Source: Flavobacteriia bacterium
GTDB lineage: Bacteria; Bacteroidota; Bacteroidia; Flavobacteriales_D; Crocinitomicaceae
DNA length: 34,545 bases
NCBI GenBank assembly: GCA_947464135.1
Contig: CANHVK010000018.1
Coordinates: 1-34,545, forward strand
Reading direction: 5' to 3'
Part shown: positions 1-5,623 of the stretch, one piece after another
Layout of the letters: each line of letters begins with the position of its first letter
Position numbering within the stretch: position 1 is the stretch's first letter
Program-made: the position numbers and the translations under genes
Notes under the pieces: model-generated
Seen by the model: only the letters and a program-made list of their open reading frames with translations
The model's database searches: none
What the model was told of the DNA's origin: nothing

Positions 1-926
1 AGGATTATGGACAGTAACAAGCGGTTCAGCAACCATCACAACACCATCGTCATACAATTCTGGAGTAACAGGTGTGAGTGCAGGATCAAGCGCGACATTA
101 ACATGGACGATAAGCAATGGAACATGTTCCGCTTCTACATCAACTGTTACCTTGACGAATTATGCAACACCAACCACATCGAATGCTGGTTCAGCGATCA
201 ATCAATGTAATACAAGTTCGTTTACTCTTGCGGGTAATAACCCAACTACAGGCACAGGATTATGGACAGTAACAAGTGGTTCAGCAACTATTACAACACC
301 ATCTTCGTACAATTCTGGAGTGACAGGAGTGAGTGCAGGAACAAACGCGACTTTAACATGGACAATAAGCAATGGAACATGTTCAGCTTCTACATCAACT
401 GTTACATTGACAAATTATGCAACACCAACCACGTCGAATGCTGGTTCAGCGATTGAACAATGTAATACAAGTTCGTTTACGCTTGCAGGAAATAACCCAA
501 CTACCGGCACAGGATTATGGACAGTAACAAGTGGTACAGCAACCATTACAACACCATCTTCATACAATTCTGGAGTAACAGGTGTGAGTGCAGGATCAAG
601 TGCAACATTAACATGGACGATTAGCAATGGAACATGTTCAGCTTCTACATCAACTGTTACCTTGACGAATTATGCAACTCCAACAACATCGAATGCTGGT
701 TCAGCGATCAATCAATGTAATACAAGTTCGTTTACTCTTGCAGGAAATAACCCAACTACAGGCACAGGATTATGGACAGTAACAAGTGGTACAACAACCA
801 TCACAACGCCATCTTCGTACAATTCTGAAGTGACAGGAGTGAGTGCAGGAACAAGCGCGACTTTAACATGGACGATAAGCAATGGGACATGTTCTGCTTC
901 TACATCAACTGTTACATTGACGAATA
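1..926 (+). repeat. 255-bp tandem repeats in A-B-A-B order
   Basis: The motif ggattatggacagtaaca recurs at 2, 257, 512 and 767, an exact 255-bp (85-codon) period. Three full units and a partial fourth (to about 926) are visible, and the array probably continues to the left. Units 1 and 3 share variants such as ggtgtgagtgcaggatcaag and ttaccttgacg. Units 2 and 4 share ggagtgagtgcaggaacaa and ttacattgac. The array therefore has a 510-bp higher-order period. Confidence 0.95.
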
Positions 927-2851
927 ATCCTTTACCAACCCTAACCACTTCTGGAACAATTACTTCTGTTACTGAAAATGCGAGTGCACAAACATCATCT
1001 TTAACTTATACTGCTTCAACTAATAGTCCTACGAGTTATAGTATTGATTGGGCATCTGGTATTACCGATCAAACTTCCACAGCTCATACTTTTCAAGCAG
1101 GTGGTAGTTCTATTTCGGATATCGCAATAACAGCAGGAGTTGTAGCAGGTACTTACTCAGGAACAATTACTTTTACTACCGCAGCAGGGTGTTCAGGAAC
1201 CCAAGCGGTATCAGTTGTAATAAGCTCTGGAGTAACTACTTTTTACTTCAAAGGTTCAGGTAACATGAATGATAAAACCAGTTGGTCTTCAGATTCAAAT
1301 GGATCATCAGGGACAGAGCCAACTACAATGAGTACAAATGGTTATACTTTTAACGTTTATCATTTAGGAGGGAATGCTACTCCAAGTTTGAATGGAACAT
1401 GGACACTAGGTACAGGAAGTAAAATTGTTGTAGGTAATGGAACCAATGCGGTAAACTTTACAGTTCCGTATACAATTACGGGAGGTCAGATTGACGTATC
1501 TAACAATGCTACTTTAACAATTAGTAGTACAACGAATCCAACCTTGGGTACTTTAAATAGTGGTTCTTCTATTGTTTATGCGGGTTCTTCTGCACAAAAT
1601 CTACCAACAGGTGCATCTATACCTAGATTAACAATCAATAACACTAATGGGGTAACTGTTTCAGGGAATTCAACTATTTCTAATACATTAACATTAAGTT
1701 TAGGTAAGTTGATTGTTCCTTCTAATACTACATTATCATTGGGTACAGCTTCATCTGATATTTCATTAAGTACAGGTGATGCAACGAGTTATATAGCTTG
1801 TACCGATACCACTTCAAAAATTTTACGTTATGTAAACAATAATGCAACACTTTACACTTTTCCTATGGGTGATGCAAGTAGTTATACTCCAATGACTTTA
1901 AACTTTATAAGTGGTGCCAATGGTGGCTCAAAATACATCACAACATCTGTAAAAAATACAGTTGCACCAGGGTTTGTTTCTGCAAATTTCAGTAACTACA
2001 TCAAACGTTATTGGTTACTATATGGATCTGGATTTACAAATGGTAATTATAAATACAACATTACCTATAAATATGTAGATTCAGATTTAGAAAAACCAGC
2101 AGAAGAAAATACGCTTATACCTGTAAAACGAAGTGGTAGTACTTGGTATAAGCCACGTCAAGCAACAAGAATTACGAATGGAACTGTTCAAGGTTCAGGA
2201 AGTGTAACAATTGCATCAAATGTGTGTGCTTGGGATAGTTTAACTACCTTCAGTTTTGATATGGCGGCTGGAGACGAAGCAGCAGCATTACCTATACACC
2301 TACTCTACTTCACTGCCAAACCACAAACAAGTAGAGTTCGTTTAGATTGGGCAACAGCTAGTGAAACAAACAACGACTACTTTACGGTGGAGCGCTCATC
2401 TGATGGAGAGCAATTCAACGAATTGTTTAAAAAACCTGGAGCAGGTATCAGTACAACTAATTTGTATTACTTTGGATATGACAACAAACCATTACCAGGT
2501 ATCTCTTACTACCGTTTAAAACAAACCGACTACGATGGCAAATTTGCTTATTCTGATGTAGAATCGGTTTCGTTATATGGTTCAGATAGAGAAAACACTA
2601 TGGAGTTGAAAATATATCCTAATCCTGCTGAAAATGGTAAATTCCACCTTAGCTTTGATGCGAAACAATCTGAAAAATATAGTATATCAATCTATGATGC
2701 AGTAGGTAAATTAATTTATCACCAAGATTACCAAGCAGAAAAAGGAATCAATGATTATACCATTGAACTTCCAGATCTTGCCTCTGGTATATATCAACTT
2801 GAAGTTAAAAATGACAATGTAGGAGTGATAACGAAAAGTATAGAGTTTTAA
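2..2851 (+). CDS. T9SS type A sorted repeat adhesin, 5' partial
   Basis: The frame is open from the left edge, so the true start lies outside the window. The N-terminal visible part (to about base 926) is tandem 85-residue Ig/PKD-like repeats rich in Thr, Ser and Gly, with motifs such as LWTVTSG and LAGNNPTTGTG. A Ser/Thr/Asn-rich section follows at about 1240-1760, which could form a beta-helix. Next is a fibronectin-like segment starting near 2288 (LPIHLLYFTAK), common just before the sorting domain in Bacteroidota surface proteins. The C-terminus from about 2600 has the type A sorting signature (IYPNPAENG, then a GxY-type motif SGIYQLEV). By family knowledge such domains direct export by T9SS and attachment to the cell surface. 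The role is probably adhesion, which is inferred from the architecture; no catalytic domain is visible. It ends at a TAA and no hairpin terminator follows directly. Confidence 0.9.
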   Translation, partial: GLWTVTSGSATITTPSSYNSGVTGVSAGSSATLTWTISNGTCSASTSTVTLTNYATPTTSNAGSAINQCNTSSFTLAGNNPTTGTGLWTVTSGSATITTPSSYNSGVTGVSAGTNATLTWTISNGTCSASTSTVTLTNYATPTTSNAGSAIEQCNTSSFTLAGNNPTTGTGLWTVTSGTATITTPSSYNSGVTGVSAGSSATLTWTISNGTCSASTSTVTLTNYATPTTSNAGSAINQCNTSSFTLAGNNPTTGTGLWTVTSGTTTITTPSSYNSEVTGVSAGTSATLTWTISNGTCSASTSTVTLTNNPLPTLTTSGTITSVTENASAQTSSLTYTASTNSPTSYSIDWASGITDQTSTAHTFQAGGSSISDIAITAGVVAGTYSGTITFTTAAGCSGTQAVSVVISSGVTTFYFKGSGNMNDKTSWSSDSNGSSGTEPTTMSTNGYTFNVYHLGGNATPSLNGTWTLGTGSKIVVGNGTNAVNFTVPYTITGGQIDVSNNATLTISSTTNPTLGTLNSGSSIVYAGSSAQNLPTGASIPRLTINNTNGVTVSGNSTISNTLTLSLGKLIVPSNTTLSLGTASSDISLSTGDATSYIACTDTTSKILRYVNNNATLYTFPMGDASSYTPMTLNFISGANGGSKYITTSVKNTVAPGFVSANFSNYIKRYWLLYGSGFTNGNYKYNITYKYVDSDLEKPAEENTLIPVKRSGSTWYKPRQATRITNGTVQGSGSVTIASNVCAWDSLTTFSFDMAAGDEAAALPIHLLYFTAKPQTSRVRLDWATASETNNDYFTVERSSDGEQFNELFKKPGAGISTTNLYYFGYDNKPLPGISYYRLKQTDYDGKFAYSDVESVSLYGSDRENTMELKIYPNPAENGKFHLSFDAKQSEKYSISIYDAVGKLIYHQDYQAEKGINDYTIELPDLASGIYQLEVKNDNVGVITKSIEF

Positions 2852-2856
2852 GGTTT

Positions 2857-3080
2857 CTTTTTAACGCAGATGGCGCAGAGGAAATTAATAAGACGAAAGA
2901 CTGAAAGAGATCAGACAAAAGACTTTATTTTAGATTATCCCTCCTCGAGGAGGGACTAAGGGATGTGACCTCTGCGGTTTCTTTGCGAACTCTGTGGTTA
3001 CAATTTTAACACGGAGGACGCAGAGAAATTAGGAATTATAGATGATCATTTAAAGTGCTCAGAGGACTTAGTGGTTTTAG
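2857..3080. repeat. Dispersed intergenic repeat, two copies with inverted arms
   Basis: This non-coding stretch holds sequence shared with 3848-4160 and 5341-5580. One copy has arms around 2858-2881 (aacgcagatggcgcagagg) and 2968-3004 (cctctgcggtttctttgcg). A second has arms at about 3004-3025 and 3058-3079. The arms are imperfect reverse complements, with cagag pairing with ctctg, so each copy could fold as a long hairpin. No protein is encoded here. Confidence 0.75.
2938..2955. repeat. Perfect 18-bp palindrome, REP-like
   Basis: The sequence tccctcctcgaggaggga is a perfect 9+9 palindrome inside the loop of the first repeat copy, followed by actaagggatg. There is no T-tract, so it does not look like an intrinsic terminator. 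GC-rich palindromes of this general form occur as repetitive extragenic elements in Bacteroidota; membership in such a family is my inference. Confidence 0.7.
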
Positions 3081-3101
3081 AAAATTTAAACCATCTTTCC
3101 T

Positions 3102-3452
3102 TTAAGCCAATAAAGATTCGGCTGGAATTCCAAATTCTTTATGTAACTTCTTAATCATAGCTAATGTTAATTCTCTTTTTCTATTGAGAATTTCTGACAC
3201 TCTACCACTTGTACCAAAGTATTTAGTCATATCTATTCTCTTAACTTCCATTTGTTCCATTCTAAATTTAATCGCTTCGATTGGATCAGGAGATTCAATT
3301 TTATAATGCTGTTGTTCGTATAATTCAACTAGTGCAATCAATAGTTCAACTTCATCGAATTCTTTACTTTCAGGTGTCACATCAAAAAGTTCGTCAATAC
3401 GATTTAGCACTTTATTATATTCCTCTTCGGTTTTAATCAATTTAACTTCCAT
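3102..3452 (-). CDS. higA: HigA-type antitoxin, XRE helix-turn-helix
   Basis: This 116-residue protein neutralises the HigB toxin and represses its own operon, by family knowledge. Residues 1-55 are an acidic, helical N-terminal part. Residues 57-116 form the DNA-binding domain, with the family motifs DPIEAIKFRMEQM, SGRVSEILNRKREL and LHKEFGIPAESLL, as in E. coli HigA. It lies 10 bp downstream of higB on the same strand, the toxin-first order typical of hig loci. The ATG at 3452 begins the conserved part sensibly and no better start is seen. Together with its partner it forms a complete, apparently intact module in a stretch otherwise full of repeats and a dead cassette. Confidence 0.88.
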   Translation of the reverse strand: MEVKLIKTEEEYNKVLNRIDELFDVTPESKEFDEVELLIALVELYEQQHYKIESPDPIEAIKFRMEQMEVKRIDMTKYFGTSGRVSEILNRKRELTLAMIKKLHKEFGIPAESLLA

Positions 3453-3462
3453 AATTCTTTAT

Positions 3463-3765
3463 TTAAATAATTGTAACATCAATCTTGTCGTATTCACTAT
3501 GTGTTCCAACGAACCGTATAAAAATCCACCCTGTTAAGTAGTTCACTTTTACAACTAACCGATATTTATTCCCACAAATATTAAAAACAACCCTATTATT
3601 ACCAACAATACTAGCATTCTTGTAATGAGATTTTATATCGTTTGGATTTTTCCAGTTAGCAATTTTTACCTCTTGATACCACGCTTTTAATTGCTGTTCA
3701 GAATCTTCCCTTCCAGACTTTTCCCAATGTTCTTTTAACGTTCTTAATGAAACAATATTTTTCAT
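3463..3765 (-). CDS. higB: HigB-type toxin, RelE-superfamily mRNA interferase
   Basis: This 100-residue protein matches HigB toxins, which cut mRNA on the ribosome. Visible family features are the N-terminal helix (SLRTLKEHWEK), the central VVFNICGNKYRLVVKVNY strand pair and the C-terminal FVGTHSEYDKID motif with its conserved THxEYD core. Its length matches the usual 100-110 residues. It is the first gene of the higBA operon, and the promoter box lies only 8 bp before its ATG. All expected segments are present, so I take it as intact. Toxicity itself is inferred from the family. Confidence 0.88.
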   Translation of the reverse strand: MKNIVSLRTLKEHWEKSGREDSEQQLKAWYQEVKIANWKNPNDIKSHYKNASIVGNNRVVFNICGNKYRLVVKVNYLTGWIFIRFVGTHSEYDKIDVTII

Positions 3766-4165
3766 ACTTAATACAAATCTACAACTCTTTTAAAAAAAAT
3801 CCCAAGATGGGAGCATTTCTTTTTTTGACACGGAGGAAATTTAAAAAGACACAAGACTAGGAGACGTAAGACATCGGATGTACTTACATACACTTTGTGG
3901 TTTCTTTGGGCTCTCTGTGGTGATTTTTTTTTGACACAGAGAAATTAGGAATTATAGATGATGAGTTAAAGTGCTCAGAATACTCTGTGGTTCCTTGGTG
4001 CACTCTGTGGTTGAAAAAAAGATACAAGACTAGGAGAAGTTAGACATAAGACCTACTTACATACTCCTTGTGAACTCTGTAGTTGTTTATTTTTGACGCA
4101 GAGTACACGGAGAAGTCAGTAGTTATGGATGATGAAAAAGTGCTCAGAGTACTTTGTAGTGGAAA
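3766..4165. other. Gene-free stretch with dispersed repeat units
   Basis: Apart from the higBA promoter, this stretch holds no convincing gene. It is filled by two head-to-tail units of the dispersed repeat: 3848-4020, and 4021 to about 4160. Each starts with ga(c/t)acaagactaggaga and includes pieces such as gatgatga and aaagtgctcaga, followed by ctctgtggtt-type arms. The unit length is 173 bp. An open frame at 4083-4394 on the plus strand crosses repeat and antisense DNA and is not supported as a gene. Confidence 0.75.
3774..3805 (-). promoter_or_regulatory. higBA promoter, Bacteroidota type
   Basis: On the minus strand a TTG (bases 3805-3803) is followed by 21 bp and then TAGATTTG (3781-3774), an exact match to the Bacteroidota -7 consensus TAnnTTTG. 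Only 8 bp separate the box from the higB ATG, so the transcript should have almost no leader. Confidence 0.65.
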
Positions 4166-4645
4166 TCACAAAAGGTTATGTGCTTTCAAGATTTCTGCAA
4201 GCTTTAGATCTGTCTTAGCTAAATCGCGGAGTGCAACTAATATTTTTCCGTTATTCTTCTCCTTTTTCAACTTAATAATCTCAGCTTCAATTTCAATCAC
4301 TTTTGTTTCAAATGGTTTTATCATTGTTCGTCTATCCCACAGAGCAAAAGCAATTGTTGCTGCAAACATTGTTCCGAATAAAGCAATGATGTAACCGATA
4401 TAAGTAAAGTTTTCTTCGAAACGTTTATCTACTTGCTCGAAACGTTTATCTACTTGCTCGAAGCGTTTATCTACTTGTTCGAAACGTTCAATCATACGTT
4501 TTTCAAATTCTTCCAATTTAGTTTCCGTACGAATCATTCTAGCGCGATCTTCATTATTAAAATCCTGTGCATAATAACTGAATTGAATACTCGCTATAAA
4601 TATAAAAATTGCAATGATTTTTCTGATTATCTGACTTTTTTTCAT
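4166..4645 (-). CDS. Small coiled-coil membrane protein, function unknown
   Basis: I do not recognise a named family. The 159-residue protein starts best at the ATG at 4645 (MKKSQIIRK); an upstream in-frame TTG adds two residues only. It has an N-terminal hydrophobic segment that looks like a signal peptide ending near YYAQ. A charged coiled coil follows, with three exact heptads RFEQVDK. Then come a transmembrane helix (YIGYIIALFGTMFAATIAF), a DRRTMIKPFE segment, and a second Glu/Lys-rich coiled coil ending in LKAHNLL. Small proteins with this coiled-coil/TM layout are common in bacteria and mostly uncharacterised. It sits alone between repeat units. The heptads are encoded by a 21-bp tandem repeat that could gain or lose copies in frame. 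Confidence 0.7.
   Translation of the reverse strand: MKKSQIIRKIIAIFIFIASIQFSYYAQDFNNEDRARMIRTETKLEEFEKRMIERFEQVDKRFEQVDKRFEQVDKRFEENFTYIGYIIALFGTMFAATIAFALWDRRTMIKPFETKVIEIEAEIIKLKKEKNNGKILVALRDLAKTDLKLAEILKAHNLL
4417..4488 (-). repeat. 21-bp in-frame tandem repeat encoding heptads
   Basis: The unit cgaaacgtttatctacttgct occurs at 4417, 4438 and (two changes) 4459, and a partial unit begins at 4480. It encodes the RFEQVDK heptads of the coiled-coil protein. A copy-number change would lengthen or shorten the coiled coil by whole heptads. Confidence 0.9.
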
Positions 4646-4742
4646 AAACAATGGAAAAGTAATTTCAAAAGTTAATCTAAATTAACTAAAAAGTTTTAAA
4701 AATACAATTCTTTTGTCAAAGATGGTGAATAGGAAATTTGAT

Positions 4743-4835
4743 AAGACACAAGACGGTAAGACAAAAGATCGCTTCGCTTAAAGATGAAATAATTTTTTGT
4801 AGAAATATTCTATGTGACTTCTTTGTGAACCTTTA
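4743..4835. repeat. Diverged dispersed repeat abutting the dead kinase gene
   Basis: Starting at gacacaagacggtaagac (about 4744), the sequence resembles the start of the dispersed repeat. It ends with ctttgtgaacctttag (4821-4836), which resembles cttgtgaactctgtag at 4066-4081. The right end falls just where the similarity of the neighbouring pseudogene to a P-loop kinase stops. Confidence 0.5.
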
Positions 4836-5122
4836 GATTTAAACTTTTCTGGCCAAAACAAAGGAGATGAATTAAAATTTGTTTCATAAGTAAAATCTTC
4901 ATTCATCAAAAAAGCGTTCTCAATAGATTTTTCTAAGAAAGTTCTCGACATAATATGAGCCATGACATCCCTTATATCTTAGTCAAGTAACGAATGATAA
5001 TTTTGAAGATATACTTTGTCATAATCAAACGATGGTGTCTTTCTTGATACAATAGCACGAGAATAAGAAGATTTACCAGAACCATTACAACATCAAATAA
5101 ATGTTAAGGTATGCAATTTCAT
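4778..5122 (-). pseudogene. Decayed zeta-toxin-like P-loop kinase
   Basis: The minus-strand frame from ATG 5122 reads as one protein interrupted by two stop codons: TGA at codon 10 (5095-5093) and TAA at codon 48 (4981-4979). There is no frameshift. The Walker A region reads CCNGSGKSS, so the first Gly of GxxxxGKS has become Cys (GGT to TGT would explain this). Downstream pieces are FDYDKVYLQNYHSLL, MSRTFLEKSIENAF and DFTYETNFNSSPLFWPEKFK, which I recognise as typical of bacterial zeta-toxin/AAA P-loop kinases of Bacteroidota. The C-terminal half expected of the family (about 190 residues in total) is missing. Similarity ends near 4835, where repeat-like DNA begins. The start overlaps the stop of the upstream partner ORF by one base (TAATG). 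The family call is from memory of motifs, not a search. Confidence 0.75.
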
Positions 5123-5283
5123 TATTGATTGAATTGTGGAGAAATCTTAGGGATTAAATTCAGTTTACCTTCTTTTAAATGAGTTTAATACACATCAATT
5201 TGCTTTCTAACCTTAGGCATTTCTTTCTGAAAACGAATCTTTAAAATATCAGAAAATTTTCTAATATTTTTAATTTTAGTCAT
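5122..5283 (-). pseudogene. Small partner ORF of dead kinase, interrupted by a stop
   Basis: From ATG 5283 a 53-codon frame runs to TAA at 5124-5122, broken by a TAA at codon 33 (5187-5185). It reads MTKIKNIRKFSDILKIRF, then KEMPKVRKQIDVY, stop, THLKEGKLNLIPKISPQFNQ. The protein is short and basic. Its stop shares a base with the ATG of the kinase pseudogene, so the two were translationally coupled. A short gene directly before a toxin-like kinase suggests an antitoxin or partner; this is inference and I do not recognise the family. A single CAA to TAA change would explain the internal stop. Confidence 0.65.
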
Positions 5284-5623
5284 ATAACAAATTTAGAATT
5301 ATTTTTTTTGAATTAAATATCTTACCTAGTAAAAGTAAGTGATCTCTGTGGTTGAAAAAAAGACACAAGACTAGGAGACGTTAGACATCAGCCCTACGTA
5401 CATACTCATTGTGATCTCTATGGTTGATTTTTAACACAGAGAACACGAAGTAAGTAGATTTATTGATGATGAATTAAAGTGCTAAGAGTACTCTGTGGTT
5501 TCTTGGTGCACTCTGTGGTTGAAAAAAGAAACAAGACTAGGAGACGTTAGACATCCCCCCCCTACTCTTAGTGATCTATTTTTTGGAAAACAATCATATC
5601 TCATAATCCGTAAATCATAAATA
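5284..5623. other. Gene-free stretch with dispersed repeat units
   Basis: No gene is seen here. It holds the tail of one repeat (5341-5361, ctctgtggttg), a full unit at 5362-5527 and a partial unit from 5528 to about 5580. In the full unit, arms at 5428-5450 (ttttaacacagagaacacg) and 5502-5526 (cttggtgcactctgtggttg) are imperfect inverted copies. The partial unit carries a run of eight C at 5555-5562 where the other copies have a mixed sequence. Confidence 0.75.
5288..5295 (-). promoter_or_regulatory. Possible -7 box of the dead two-gene cassette
   Basis: The minus strand reads TAAATTTG, a match to TAnnTTTG, four bases before the ATG at 5283. No clear TTG sits 17-23 bp upstream, so this is weak. 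Confidence 0.35.

Noticed and set aside
7-456. Plus-strand open frames of 64-67 codons in a second frame of the repeats
   Set aside because: Shadow of the adhesin frame; Cys/Asn/Trp-rich low-complexity translations repeated with each unit.
415-948. Antisense open frames of 70-78 codons inside the repeat array
   Set aside because: They recur because the sense repeat recurs and keep the same period; no start signals or independent protein features are present.
4083-4675. Plus-strand open frames (103 and 80 codons) opposite the coiled-coil gene
   Set aside because: They are antisense to the better-supported coiled-coil protein and partly made of repeat DNA.
5093-5095. TGA in the kinase pseudogene read as a recoded codon (Gly code or selenocysteine)
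   Set aside because: The same region has TAA stops too, tadA uses TGA as a normal stop overlapping the next start, and no selenocysteine element is visible; decay is simpler.
5555-5562. Run of eight C as a phase-variation tract
   Set aside because: It lies in a non-coding repeat copy about 60 bp past the protease stop, with no gene or promoter spacing to switch.
3848-5580. Possible CRISPR array
   Set aside because: Units are 166-173 bp with diverged content, not short identical repeats with unique spacers, and no cas gene is present.
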